In this document: positions 1-7,164 of the stretch, one piece after another | How positions within the stretch are numbered: the stretch's first letter is position 1 | Layout of the letters: each line of letters begins with the position of its first letter | From: Candidatus Nitrosocosmicus sp. | GTDB taxonomy: Archaea > Thermoproteota > Nitrososphaeria > Nitrososphaerales > Nitrososphaeraceae | Direction: 5' to 3' | Assembly: GCA_030452275.1 (NCBI GenBank) | Contig: JAKDMR010000066.1 | Location: 1-8,915, forward strand | DNA length: 8,915 nucleotides | Translations under genes and position numbers: made by a program | Notes under the pieces: generated by a model | Database searches by the model: none | What the model saw: only the letters and a program-made list of their open reading frames with translations | Told to the model about the DNA's origin: nothing

Positions 1-244
1 ATATTCTAAAAGTAGACCTCAGCAATTATCCTTATGGCATTTGGTTAACTTACTCTTAGATAAATTTCCGAACATCCATAATTATTGTTTGTTCCAAAGA
101 GTAGCTATTTTAGTATAGATAACTTGATTGGTACAATTTGTATTTGCATGCTTCACAAAAATAGATTAGTTACATGGTAAGCGAATATTTCAGGCAGGAA
201 AGACAATAAATAACATTTAATATCGAAAAAAATCAAATCAAGTT
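1..244. other. left-edge region without a convincing gene
   Basis: I see no RNA gene, repeat array or recognisable coding sequence here. One plus-strand frame is open from base 2 to a TAG at 116-118 (38 codons), which could be the 3' end of a gene starting left of the window. Its translation resembles nothing I know, and an open run of that length is not rare in AT-rich DNA. The right part carries the promoter of the gene at 245. Confidence 0.5.
216..223 (+). promoter_or_regulatory. TATA-like box for the 219-aa gene and guaA
   Basis: The sequence TTTAATAT lies 22-29 nt before the ATG at 245. That is the spacing expected if transcription starts at or near the start codon, and no Shine-Dalgarno motif is visible. 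It probably drives the two-gene unit with guaA. Inference from position and composition only. Confidence 0.45.
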
Positions 245-904
245 ATGCTAGGTTACTCTGATGATGATATCAAAAATGCAGCAGAGATAAGAGAATGGTT
301 AACTAAACAAATTTTAGAAAAACAGGATGAAATAGAGAAAATAAGAATAACTCTCTCATTAATTGATTCTGTATTAAAACAAGGAAGTTTCAAGACTGCA
401 GCCAATCTTGATTTCTCAAAAAAATTCTCACCCAATGAACAAAAAAGTGAGATGAATTCGCTGAAGAAAGTTCCTAATCAGTATTATGAAAAACGCAGGC
501 GTGACGAAGAGCAAACTGAGCAAAGAGAACAGGCCGTAGAGGAGACCAGGATAATAAAAAGATTAAAGGATAATACACCCGTTGCCCGATTTCATGTAAC
601 ATCTGAAGAAGTAATAATCATCCCCGAAGATCCGATGAGAATTAGCATAGAAACTCCACCCTTTAGGTCATTTTTTTTAAACAGAATATTACAAGGAATG
701 AGAAACAAGGACATAGAAAGAATCAATCAAGGGCAATTGTCGGAATCTGAAATAATCAGCTACGATATCATAACCGAAAATGAAAATAAGGATATCCTTA
801 AGAAAATACAGATAAAGAATTATAGAGATAAAGAAAGGATCAATGAAATTTTCAATACCGCCGCATGGGTATTGACAAGAATGCTAGATAAAGTGGACAA
901 ATAA
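245..904 (+). CDS. protein of unknown function, coupled to guaA (219 aa)
   Basis: I do not recognise a named family. Residues 8-46 are strongly helical with heptad-like hydrophobic spacing (probable coiled coil). Residues about 60-108 are charged and low in complexity, rich in Lys, Glu, Arg and Gln. Residues about 112-219 look like a globular domain, starting PVARFHV with a beta-rich stretch VIIIPEDP (124-131), then helices ending AAWVLTRML. No signal peptide or membrane segment is seen, so it should be cytoplasmic. Its TAA shares one base with the guaA ATG (TAATG), so translation is probably coupled and the two are co-transcribed. An uninterrupted frame containing an 8-T run (671-678) supports a maintained gene. 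The ATG at 245 is favoured by the TATA-like box upstream. A role near GMP synthesis would be inferred from position alone. Confidence 0.8.
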   Translation: MLGYSDDDIKNAAEIREWLTKQILEKQDEIEKIRITLSLIDSVLKQGSFKTAANLDFSKKFSPNEQKSEMNSLKKVPNQYYEKRRRDEEQTEQREQAVEETRIIKRLKDNTPVARFHVTSEEVIIIPEDPMRISIETPPFRSFFLNRILQGMRNKDIERINQGQLSESEIISYDIITENENKDILKKIQIKNYRDKERINEIFNTAAWVLTRMLDKVDK

Positions 905-2439
905 TGGACATAATAGTTGTCATGGATTTTGGGTCTCAGTATAGCCACCTAATTTGTAGGAGAATACGAGAATTAAATGTCTACTGTGAATTAGTTCCTT
1001 ACAATACTTCAGTCGAGAAAATTAAAGATCTAGAACCAAAAGGAATAATTTTTTCAGGTGGTCCTGCAAGTGTTTACAGTAAGAATGCCCCTAAACCCGA
1101 CTATGAAATATTTGCATTAGGTGTTCCAATCTTGGGTATTTGTTATGGACACCAAGTCATTGTTGATCACTTTAACGGCAAGATAAAGAGAGTCTCTAAT
1201 AGAGAATACGGGAATGCATTGTTAACAATAACGGACAAGACTAATTTATTCAAAAACATAGATTCAGATGGTCTGAAATGTTGGATGAGTCACAGCGATG
1301 CCGCAGAAATAATTCCTAAAGGATTTGAAGTTATAGGCAAAACTAGCAGTTCTTTTTCAGCAGCAATAGGTAACAAGGACAAAAAGATTTTTGGATTACA
1401 GTTTCATCCAGAGGTAGCTCATACTGAGAATGGTGGTAAAGTATTATTTAATTTCGCTAATGTGATAAGTAAAGCAAATCCTGAATGGAGTATGTCAAAC
1501 TTTATCGAAACTAGCATTAATGATATACAAAGTAAGGTTAAAAATGACAAGGTCCTATGCGCTGTGAGCGGAGGCATTGATTCTACCACATGTGCGATTC
1601 TCATACACAGGGCAATCAACGATAATTTGACTTGTGTTTTTGTAGATAATGGTTTGTTGAGAGAGAATGAAAGAGAAATTGTTGCAGAAATTTTCCAAGA
1701 AAAATTAAGAATCCCTCTAAGAATTATAGATGCAAAGGAAAGATTTTTGAAAAGTCTTGAAGGATTAGCAGACCCAGAACAAAAAAGAAAAAAGGTAGGT
1801 GAGGAATTTGCAAGAGTATTTACAGAATTTGCCGAAAATGAAGGACCATTTCAATGGCTAGCCCAAGGAACGTTGTACCCGGATGTTATAGAGAGCGGAG
1901 TATCAAGCGGTCCCGCTACAGTAATAAAAACTCATCACAATGTGGGTGGACTCCCCGAGTGGCTCCATTTAAAAATTTTAGAACCCTTAAGATATTTGTA
2001 TAAGGACGAAGTACGAAATGTGGCAAAAATAATGGGTGTACCTCAGGACTTGCTCACCAGACACCCATTTCCTGGACCGGGGCTAGCAGTTAGAATTGTC
2101 GGTGAAACTAGCCGAGAGAAGATAAATGTAGTCAGAAAGGCCAGCAAGATAGTAGAAGATGTATTAGTTGAAGATAATTTATACATCAAAGTATGGCAAG
2201 CATTCGCTGTAGTAGGAGATGATAAAGCAGTCGGAATTTTGGGGGATGAAAGGATCTTTGGTCATATTGTTTCCATAAGAGTTGTTGAATCGGTTGATGC
2301 GATGACAGCCGATTGGGCAAGATTACCATACTCAACTTTAGAAAAAATTAGTTCCAAGATAACCAATGAAATTGAAAATGTAACCTGGGTAACATATGCA
2401 ATATCAAGCAAGCCACCTTCCACCATCGAACCTCAATAA
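904..2439 (+). CDS. guaA: GMP synthase (glutamine-hydrolysing), fused two-domain form
   Basis: Converts XMP to GMP using ATP and glutamine, the last step of guanine nucleotide synthesis in the cytoplasm. Residues 1-190 form a class I glutamine amidotransferase: nucleophile Cys80 in GICYGHQ and the His168/Glu170 pair in QFHPEV. The ATP-pyrophosphatase domain begins about residue 195, with the P-loop SGGIDSTT from 222. The C-terminal part carries the conserved RHPFPGPGLAVRIVGE segment and ends KPPSTIEPQ, close to the usual KPPxTIEW end of the family. At 511 aa it is a normal length for the fused enzyme; many euryarchaea instead have separate amidotransferase and synthetase subunits. The ATG overlaps the stop of the upstream gene by one base, and its N-terminus matches the family, so the start is secure. 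Confidence 0.97.
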   Translation: MDIIVVMDFGSQYSHLICRRIRELNVYCELVPYNTSVEKIKDLEPKGIIFSGGPASVYSKNAPKPDYEIFALGVPILGICYGHQVIVDHFNGKIKRVSNREYGNALLTITDKTNLFKNIDSDGLKCWMSHSDAAEIIPKGFEVIGKTSSSFSAAIGNKDKKIFGLQFHPEVAHTENGGKVLFNFANVISKANPEWSMSNFIETSINDIQSKVKNDKVLCAVSGGIDSTTCAILIHRAINDNLTCVFVDNGLLRENEREIVAEIFQEKLRIPLRIIDAKERFLKSLEGLADPEQKRKKVGEEFARVFTEFAENEGPFQWLAQGTLYPDVIESGVSSGPATVIKTHHNVGGLPEWLHLKILEPLRYLYKDEVRNVAKIMGVPQDLLTRHPFPGPGLAVRIVGETSREKINVVRKASKIVEDVLVEDNLYIKVWQAFAVVGDDKAVGILGDERIFGHIVSIRVVESVDAMTADWARLPYSTLEKISSKITNEIENVTWVTYAISSKPPSTIEPQ

Positions 2440-2478
2440 CTAGAATTGTCGCGAGAAATTTGACGTAACGGTTCTGGG

Positions 2479-2488
2479 AAATATAAAG
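2479..2488 (+). promoter_or_regulatory. isolated TATA-like box after guaA
   Basis: AAATATAAAG is a good match to an archaeal TATA box, placed between the 3' ends of guaA and the minus-strand pair. No solid gene follows on the plus strand: a 33-codon frame at 2494 starts too close to be served by it. It may drive a short RNA, or may be chance in AT-rich DNA. Confidence 0.2.
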
Positions 2489-2575
2489 ATACCATGGGTC
2501 AGGTATTACCTAAAGAAATAGGCATTCTTAGATTAGTCAGCAATATGGAAGTGGTCGATTCTCAATGTGATAATT

Positions 2576-2794
2576 TCAGACACCCTCATCTTTAGAATTA
2601 ATCTGTTTATGTTTGTTCTTAAATTTGTTCTTGTTTTTTAATTTATTCTTGTTCATACGATTAATTCGAAATATAATCAAAAAAGTCAATCCCCAAAGGA
2701 TCAAGGCAATAGAAATTTGACCGATCATCCACAAATAACCACCGAGCAATGCGAGCCCAAACCCTGTAAAAGTAAGAATATTCTTATTGTTCAT
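2576..2794 (-). CDS. small two-helix membrane protein (72 aa)
   Basis: No named family recognised. Two hydrophobic segments, about residues 6-24 and 26-43, form a helical hairpin. They are followed by a very basic Lys/Asn tail built from repeats of NK and KNK (about 47-66) and a short acidic end. The tail would probably face the cytoplasm by the positive-inside rule. The ATG overlaps the TGA of the MptE-like gene by four bases (ATGA), so the two are almost certainly co-transcribed and translationally coupled. That coupling, and an intact frame despite low complexity, argue for a real gene. Function unknown; a link to pterin metabolism is inferred from linkage only. Confidence 0.7.
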   Translation of the reverse strand: MNNKNILTFTGFGLALLGGYLWMIGQISIALILWGLTFLIIFRINRMNKNKLKNKNKFKNKHKQINSKDEGV

Positions 2795-3570
2795 AATATC
2801 TTATATTTATTCACCCCATAAAAAGATGAACCGTGATTCGAAGTCGTAATGTGGGTTACCAAGGCACTGGAATTTTCCAATATCTTCCCAACCAAATATT
2901 TTCCAATTTGCAATTTTTGTTTCTTCAATTCTAGGTTTGGCACCCTTCTTTTTGAAAAAAAACCTATTTCAGAGTCAAAATCCATACCTACGAGCAAGAT
3001 CTCTCTCGCTAAAAACTCGATCGCAAGAGATACACTTCTATCACCATCTGTAAATCCGCCAAAATTGTAGACATTCTTCAATGGAAAATTTTGAGTTGTT
3101 CCCACAACATTACTAAAATATGGAACCTGTGAAGTGATCTTATCAAAGTTATCACCATGTCCATGTACTACCATGATTGATCCACCAGAATCAGCTCTTA
3201 CTAGGGATTCATAATCCCCATCAAGATCCGTTACAACAAAATCTGGAATAATTCCTAAATCCAGACACATTTCGGTAGATCCATCAGCGGCTATCACGAC
3301 CGTATTCTCTGACATGGTGGTATCAAATTCGCCTTTGCTGCGGTCACAGATTTCAAGTATGTAATCTTGTACTGTGCTTTTTTCAATACTAGGCCCTGCT
3401 CCTATAACCAATGCTTTGCTGTTTCGTATTTTTCTGAAACATTTTGGATCCGCGAGTTCATTTGGTTTCAGGGTCGATAAGTTCAAGGAATTCAGGAAAT
3501 CCCTTTGAATCTGAATGTTCAATAATCTAGCAATTATTAGATAATAAGGATACCAGTTATTGAAATGCAT
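2791..3570 (-). CDS. mptE: MptE-like 6-hydroxymethyl-7,8-dihydropterin pyrophosphokinase
   Basis: Belongs to the archaeal MptE/DUF115 family, which transfers pyrophosphate from ATP to 6-hydroxymethyl-7,8-dihydropterin. This is a step towards folate or tetrahydromethanopterin-type C1 carriers and is unrelated to bacterial FolK. Visible motifs in order: GAGPS (57-61), ADGS (95-98), DLDGD (115-119), HGHGD (136-140) and GGFTDGDR (171-178), then LLVGMDF (192-198). The glycine- and aspartate-rich loops are the expected ATP/Mg and pterin sites. At 259 aa it is close to typical family length, and the N-terminal W-x-x-Y-x-x-I region also fits, supporting the start at 3570. It is the first gene of a two-gene minus-strand unit and diverges from the CoA-binding protein. 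Family assignment is strong; exact activity is by homology. Confidence 0.88.
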   Translation of the reverse strand: MHFNNWYPYYLIIARLLNIQIQRDFLNSLNLSTLKPNELADPKCFRKIRNSKALVIGAGPSIEKSTVQDYILEICDRSKGEFDTTMSENTVVIAADGSTEMCLDLGIIPDFVVTDLDGDYESLVRADSGGSIMVVHGHGDNFDKITSQVPYFSNVVGTTQNFPLKNVYNFGGFTDGDRSVSLAIEFLAREILLVGMDFDSEIGFFSKRRVPNLELKKQKLQIGKYLVGKILENSSALVTHITTSNHGSSFYGVNKYKIL

Positions 3571-3593
3571 TCAATTATACACTAACCATTGAG

Positions 3594-3603
3594 TAGTATA
3601 TCT
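3594..3603 (-). promoter_or_regulatory. TATA-like box for mptE
   Basis: Read on the minus strand, AGATATACTA sits about 24-33 nt before the mptE ATG, the spacing of a leaderless archaeal promoter. It lies in a 128-bp divergent region shared with the CoA-binding protein gene. Confidence 0.4.
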
Positions 3604-3674
3604 TGATTTCATTAAACTTAACAAGTATCTAGAAAATCGTGTCAAGTTTATTCCATGTTCTAATGGTATATGCA

Positions 3675-3682
3675 CATTTAAC
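3675..3682 (+). promoter_or_regulatory. TATA-like box for the CoA-binding protein
   Basis: CATTTAAC lies 17-24 nt before the ATG at 3699, with an alternative GTATAT at 3666-3671. No Shine-Dalgarno sequence is seen. If the true start is the second or third Met (3714 or 3720) the first box has near-ideal spacing. Confidence 0.3.
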
Positions 3683-3698
3683 TGTTAAATAATAAGAT

Positions 3699-4136
3699 AT
3701 GACAAAACAGGGTATGGACATGAACGATGTAGATAAAAATTCAGATGATGGCCTAAAAAGGATATATGGTTTTAAGAATATTGCGATAGTTGGAATGTCC
3801 CCAACTGAAGGAAAACCATCGAACTATGTTCCAAAATACCTAATTGGTAAAGGATACAACGTCATTCCTGTAAATCCTATTTATGAGGAGATCCTAGGAA
3901 ATAAATCATATCCAAAGGTATCGGACATCCCCCATAAAGTGGACATAGTAGACATATTTCGAAAATCTGACGATGTATTACCAGTAGTTCAAGATGCAAT
4001 ACTAAAGAATGGAATCAAAGTGATATGGATGCAATTGGGAATTTATAATAGGAAAGCAAGAGAGATTGCAGAAAATAAAGATATTGGCGTTGTATACAAC
4101 AGGTGTATTCTAAAAGAACATCAACGATTGTTTTGA
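3699..4136 (+). CDS. CoA-binding domain protein (YccU-like, 145 aa)
   Basis: A single Rossmann-type CoA-binding domain of the CoA_binding_2 family, the same fold as the N-terminus of succinyl-CoA synthetase alpha, but without the ligase part. Motifs: VGMSP (31-35) as the nucleotide loop, VNP (58-60), VDIVDIFRK (81-89), WMQLGIYN (110-117) and NRCILKEH (134-141), which corresponds to the family's usual DRCIxxEH end. Length is typical. The first about 20 residues are charged and outside the domain; Met6 or Met8 are possible starts. Proteins of this kind are cytoplasmic and bind CoA or an acyl-CoA; no reaction is established. It stands alone between a divergent gene and a 94-bp gap. Confidence 0.88.
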   Translation: MTKQGMDMNDVDKNSDDGLKRIYGFKNIAIVGMSPTEGKPSNYVPKYLIGKGYNVIPVNPIYEEILGNKSYPKVSDIPHKVDIVDIFRKSDDVLPVVQDAILKNGIKVIWMQLGIYNRKAREIAENKDIGVVYNRCILKEHQRLF

Positions 4137-4195
4137 TCATATCTGTTCAATTTGAATATTAATACGTAAAATTATGAAATGATCGAGTAACTTAA

Positions 4196-4203
4196 TTAAA
4201 TAG
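4196..4203 (+). promoter_or_regulatory. TATA-like box for the DUF373 gene
   Basis: TTAAATAG lies 28-35 nt before the ATG at 4231, and a second AT-rich candidate, ATTTATCTA, occupies 4211-4219. Either would give a leaderless or near-leaderless message. Confidence 0.35.
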
Positions 4204-4230
4204 TAGATCAATTTATCTATTGTAACATTA

Positions 4231-5415
4231 ATGCCTAAATGGGGCCAACTGGACAATAAAGTAGATTTAATAAAAAATGAAAATTATAATAAAATAGGTT
4301 TGCAAAATTTTGCTAAGGTTATCGTATTTTGTATCGACAGAGATGATGATATAGGCATTAAGGGAGGACTTGAAACTCCAATTATTGGAAAGGAATTATG
4401 TATCAATGCCGGAACAAGATTAGCGATTGAAGATCCAGAAGATTCGGATTGTAATGCGATTTTTGGAGCCGTAAAATCATATGAAGAATTCAAAATGAAG
4501 GGCTATGATGTTGAAATAGCCTTGGTTGCAGGAAAATATAATAGAGGAATTGAGGGAGATTTAAAAATCACTCAAGAGATTGACAGGGTTCTAAGTATGT
4601 ACGAAGCGGATGGGGCTGTAGTGATATCGGATGGAGAAGACGATGAGACGGCAATACCTTTGATTCAAGGTCGAATTCCAATTATATCTATCCAGAGAAT
4701 TATAGTAAGACAAAGTAGAAGTGTAGAATATTCTTATGCTATTTTAGCTCGTTATATAAAAATTCTATTTTACGATCCACGATATTCAAAATTTTTCTTG
4801 GGCCTTCCTGGTGCACTTTTGGTCACTAGTGGTTTGTCAATAATTTTTGGATTTTCTCGTGAAGCATTCGCATTGGGTATTAGTATTTTGGGTGCTGCTT
4901 TTATTCTCAGGGCATTTGATATAGATAAATCAATAGCAACTTTATCAAAGCCTACTCCTTCTGGATTCATCCGGGTATTTTCTTACTTTGCTGGCACGAT
5001 GATTATCCTAGCATCAATTTTAAACGGTATTTCTCATGTTCCTCAGGAATTATTGGATTCAAGTCAAGGAATAACGTCAATCATAACCAACAAAGTTGTT
5101 TTAAGTAGTTTTGCGACAGGAACTATAACGCTACTGTGGATAGGGATTTCTACGATCTTTGCAGGGATATTGTTGAGTAACTGGTTCAAAGGAAGTATCA
5201 ACATAATATATGATATTCTGCGATTGGTCGTTTTGGCTCTATTATACATACCAATGTTACAATTAACTTCACTAATTACTGAGCGTGGAAATCCGTTCAA
5301 TCTAATTTCCTCATTGTTAATTGGTTTAGCGGTTACTCTGATAGTGGCAACTTTTCTATTCCAATACTTTAGATTCCGAAAGGGCGGTGAAGCTCTCAAA
5401 CATGACGACCAGTAA
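4231..5415 (+). CDS. DUF373 family integral membrane protein (394 aa)
   Basis: Matches the archaeal DUF373 family, whose function is unknown. A soluble N-terminal half carries the signature CIDRDDDIG (34-42), an acidic EDPEDSDCNA stretch (67-76) and ISDGEDDE (132-139); these Asp/Glu clusters suggest metal or nucleotide binding. The second half has about six hydrophobic spans, near residues 187-206, 211-228, 247-266, 290-315, 330-350 and 357-378, and a basic tail. No signal peptide is seen, so the N-terminal domain is probably cytoplasmic. It is followed after 42 bp by the cis-prenyltransferase gene on the same strand, which hints at a shared lipid-carrier or envelope role; this is inference. 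Residues 1-26 precede the conserved domain, with no alternative Met between. Confidence 0.88.
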   Translation: MPKWGQLDNKVDLIKNENYNKIGLQNFAKVIVFCIDRDDDIGIKGGLETPIIGKELCINAGTRLAIEDPEDSDCNAIFGAVKSYEEFKMKGYDVEIALVAGKYNRGIEGDLKITQEIDRVLSMYEADGAVVISDGEDDETAIPLIQGRIPIISIQRIIVRQSRSVEYSYAILARYIKILFYDPRYSKFFLGLPGALLVTSGLSIIFGFSREAFALGISILGAAFILRAFDIDKSIATLSKPTPSGFIRVFSYFAGTMIILASILNGISHVPQELLDSSQGITSIITNKVVLSSFATGTITLLWIGISTIFAGILLSNWFKGSINIIYDILRLVVLALLYIPMLQLTSLITERGNPFNLISSLLIGLAVTLIVATFLFQYFRFRKGGEALKHDDQ

Positions 5416-5424
5416 GATATATTA
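5416..5424 (+). promoter_or_regulatory. TATA-like box for the prenyltransferase gene
   Basis: GATATATTA begins directly after the DUF373 stop codon, 34-42 nt before the ATG at 5458. It would give a leader of about 10-15 nt, so this gene may have its own promoter as well as read-through from the DUF373 gene. Confidence 0.3.
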
Positions 5425-5457
5425 GAGCACAGATGAGGGAATAAAACATCTCTCCTA

Positions 5458-6267
5458 ATGTCTATAATAGACAAGATTCTAAAACTAGTGTATTCAACAT
5501 CCAGACAAAATCTTATTTATAAAGTATATGAAAAACATTTGACAAGCCAAATAAATCAATTTCCTTTTCCTCAGCACATTGGAATTATTTTGGACGGAAA
5601 TAGGAGATGGTCAAAAATTATGGATATCGATAAAGCGAAAGGCCATCAAATGGGTGCAGACATTGCGGAAGATTTATTGAATTGGATTTACGATCTAGGG
5701 ATAAAAATAACTACAGTATATGTGTTATCCAATGAAAATCTTAATAGAGAAACATATGAACTTCAAAATATTTATTCCTTGCTTGAGGATAAATTGATCG
5801 GTTTGTATAATGATAGGAGGATACACGATAAGCAGATACGAGTAAAATCGATCGGAGAATTCAATAAACTTCCAGAGAGATTGCAAGATATTTTGAGAAA
5901 GTTGGAAATGAGAACAGAAAATTATGAAAACATGTATTTAAACATCGCAATTGCCTACGGTGGACAGCAGGAACTTATAGACGCGATTAGAAAAATAGCG
6001 ACTTCAATAAAAGAAAATAAAATTGAAATAGATGATATTGATGAAAAGATTATTGAAGCGAATTTATATACTGCCCATCTTCCCCAAGCGGAGCCAGACT
6101 TGATTTTAAGAACATCTGGGGAAAAGCGGTTAAGTGGATTTTTGCTATGGCAGAGTGCATATAGCGAACTCATATTTGTTGATATTTTTTGGCCCGAATT
6201 TAGAAAAATTGATTTGATGCGAGCAATTCGAACTTTTCAGAAGAGAGCTCGAAGATATGGTAAATAA
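5458..6267 (+). CDS. uppS: cis-prenyltransferase (undecaprenyl/polyprenyl diphosphate synthase family)
   Basis: Elongates an allylic diphosphate with isopentenyl diphosphate in cis, giving the long polyprenyl carrier that archaea use as dolichyl phosphate in glycosylation. Motifs in order: HIGIILDGNRRWSK (40-53) with catalytic Asp46 and the diphosphate-binding Arg49/Arg50; GHQMGA (62-67); SNENLNR (91-97), the equivalent of the family's STENWxRP with Leu in place of Trp; AYGGQQE (166-172); and DLILRTSGEKRLSGFLLWQSAYSE (from 214), with Arg218, Arg224, Ser226 and the Mg-binding Glu237. It is 269 aa, a normal length with an N-terminal extension of about 38 residues before the catalytic core. Product chain length cannot be read from sequence. 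It sits directly downstream of the DUF373 gene. Confidence 0.95.
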   Translation: MSIIDKILKLVYSTSRQNLIYKVYEKHLTSQINQFPFPQHIGIILDGNRRWSKIMDIDKAKGHQMGADIAEDLLNWIYDLGIKITTVYVLSNENLNRETYELQNIYSLLEDKLIGLYNDRRIHDKQIRVKSIGEFNKLPERLQDILRKLEMRTENYENMYLNIAIAYGGQQELIDAIRKIATSIKENKIEIDDIDEKIIEANLYTAHLPQAEPDLILRTSGEKRLSGFLLWQSAYSELIFVDIFWPEFRKIDLMRAIRTFQKRARRYGK

Positions 6268-6273
6268 ATTCAG

Positions 6274-6284
6274 GATTTAAATTA
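6274..6284 (+). promoter_or_regulatory. TATA-like box for the 50-codon gene
   Basis: GATTTAAATTA lies 26-36 nt before the ATG at 6310, the expected position for a leaderless start. A second AT-rich stretch, TTTAAATATG (6297-6305), is too close to serve that start. Confidence 0.4.
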
Positions 6285-6309
6285 GACTGTCTCCCTTTAA
6301 ATATGATCA

Positions 6310-6462
6310 ATGCCTCAGCACGGAGAAATTGATGATAAGAAGAACTTGATCTATTGTGGATATTGGATGACATTTGATGAGTGGGAAGATATTCACAAGT
6401 ATAGCCCCGATGTGGATGGTTCAAACTATGATGTAAAGGAGACGGTTGAAGACAATGAATAG
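6310..6462 (+). CDS. small acidic protein (50 aa), function unknown
   Basis: An ATG-to-TAG frame of 50 codons. The protein starts MPQHGEIDDKKN and is acidic, with a central aromatic block YCGYWMTFDEWEDIH (about 15-29) and an acidic end. It holds one Cys and no membrane segment. I take it as real because its composition is protein-like (two Trp, four Tyr, ordered charge pattern), a TATA-like box sits at leaderless spacing, and it fills the only gap between uppS and the IS relic. An upstream ATG at 6303 hits a stop after nine codons and is discarded. No family recognised. Confidence 0.6.
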   Translation: MPQHGEIDDKKNLIYCGYWMTFDEWEDIHKYSPDVDGSNYDVKETVEDNE

Positions 6463-6486
6463 TCCTTTTATTTGAGGTGTGAGTAG

Positions 6487-6494
6487 CTATTCGA
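6487..6494. repeat. left copy of 8-bp target-site duplication
   Basis: CTATTCGA borders the left inverted repeat of the IS relic; its partner CGATTCGA at 7165-7172 borders the right one. Seven of eight bases agree. Eight-base duplications are the rule for the IS6 family, so this supports a simple insertion here. Confidence 0.65.
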
Positions 6495-6511
6495 GGCTCT
6501 GTTCATTTAAC
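6495..6511 (+). repeat. left terminal inverted repeat of the IS relic
   Basis: GGCTCTGTTCATTTAAC; the complementary right copy lies at 7150-7164 with a two-base deletion. The transposase stop codon (6503-6505) lies inside this repeat. Confidence 0.75.
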
Positions 6512-7114
6512 ATGTTTTATCTCTTTGTTATGGTAGTCGACAAATAACCTTAGCCAATTCCGTACATGCTTTAATTTGCAATACTTTGGCCTACAAGGAA
6601 AGTAATCATCGAAATCCTCCGTTCTATCCTTGAGGTTTTGTATTGTTCTTTCAATGATGCTTTTCTCAAATGAAGAATGAATGTGATGTTCGAGTCTAAG
6701 AAATCTACAAGCTTGTGGATACGATGTACCGCCATCGGTTGATACGGTATGTTTTCCATGAGCCTTGACCAGACCTGAGAAACCTTTCTGCAATAAGCAT
6801 GTTTATCTCTTTTGATTTATTAGCTAAAAAAGTGCGAGAATTTCCTTATTTTCAGGCTCGATTGCAACCCAGATCCAGATATATTCAGAACCAATTTTGA
6901 TCAAAGTTTCATCCACAATGTACTCTAGAATTTTCCTTTTCCTCGTCCGTATCTTTAGAGGCCGATACTTTTGAATCCAGTTCCAGATGGAAACATGATT
7001 TCGTTTGAATTATTGAGACAGTCTTTCTGAAGATTTCCTAAGAGAAAGACCTGAAAAGTACAAATGCAGCCCATAGTGTACATAATTTGAAGGAGTTCTG
7101 TTTCGGATAATCAT
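6503..7114 (-). pseudogene. broken IS6-like DDE transposase
   Basis: Piecing frames together on the minus strand gives a recognisable transposase of about 204 codons. It begins MIIRNRTPSNYVHYGLHLYF at the ATG at 7114-7112, and continues through HVSIWNWIQKYRP, the first catalytic Asp in YIVDETLIK, IWIWVAIEPENKE, the second Asp in VSTDGGTSYPQA, and the catalytic Glu in IIERTIQNLKDR, ending LRLFVDYHNKEIKHVK. Damage: an in-frame TAA at 7012-7010; a frameshift at the six-T run 6831-6826, where the first frame ends in TAG (6826-6824); and a second frameshift near 6777-6783. The DDE residues all remain in the sequence, but no full protein can be made. The codons before 7114 are in frame back to a TAA near 7147-7145, so the start is approximate. 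Confidence 0.85.
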
Positions 7115-7149
7115 AATTGAATAGAACGCCTTCGAGCTATAGGCTTATC

Positions 7150-7164
7150 GTTAAATGAAGAGCC
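7150..7164 (-). repeat. right terminal inverted repeat of the IS relic
   Basis: Read on the minus strand this is GGCTCTTCATTTAAC, matching the left end except for loss of GT after GGCTCT. Confidence 0.75.

Larger units (their letters stand above)
6495..7164 (-). mobile_element. decayed IS6-family-like insertion sequence (about 670 bp)
   Basis: The ends are a terminal inverted repeat: left GGCTCTGTTCATTTAAC (6495-6511), and right, read on the minus strand, GGCTCTTCATTTAAC (7164-7150), identical apart from two missing bases (GT). The GG-x-TCTGTT start resembles the GGxxCTGTT ends of IS6 elements. The flanks are an imperfect 8-bp duplication. Inside is one broken DDE transposase gene on the minus strand. 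The element lies between the 50-codon gene and the Nudix gene and interrupts neither. Because the transposase is dead, it could move only if a related enzyme acted on its ends. Family assignment rests on end sequence, duplication length and the protein motifs. Confidence 0.82.

Noticed and set aside
2..118. Open plus-strand frame from the window edge to a TAG
   Set aside because: Thirty-eight codons without recognisable protein features; too short to separate from chance in AT-rich DNA, though a gene end cannot be excluded.
2494..2595. 33-codon plus-strand frame after guaA
   Set aside because: It starts only six bases after the TATA-like box, has no family resemblance, and runs into the end of the minus-strand membrane-protein gene.
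5064..5474. 136-codon minus-strand open frame
   Set aside because: Lies opposite the hydrophobic DUF373 coding region; its translation shows no coherent domain and is a strand shadow.
6200..6424. 74-codon minus-strand open frame
   Set aside because: Opposes the end of uppS and the 50-codon gene, whose plus-strand frames are far more protein-like.
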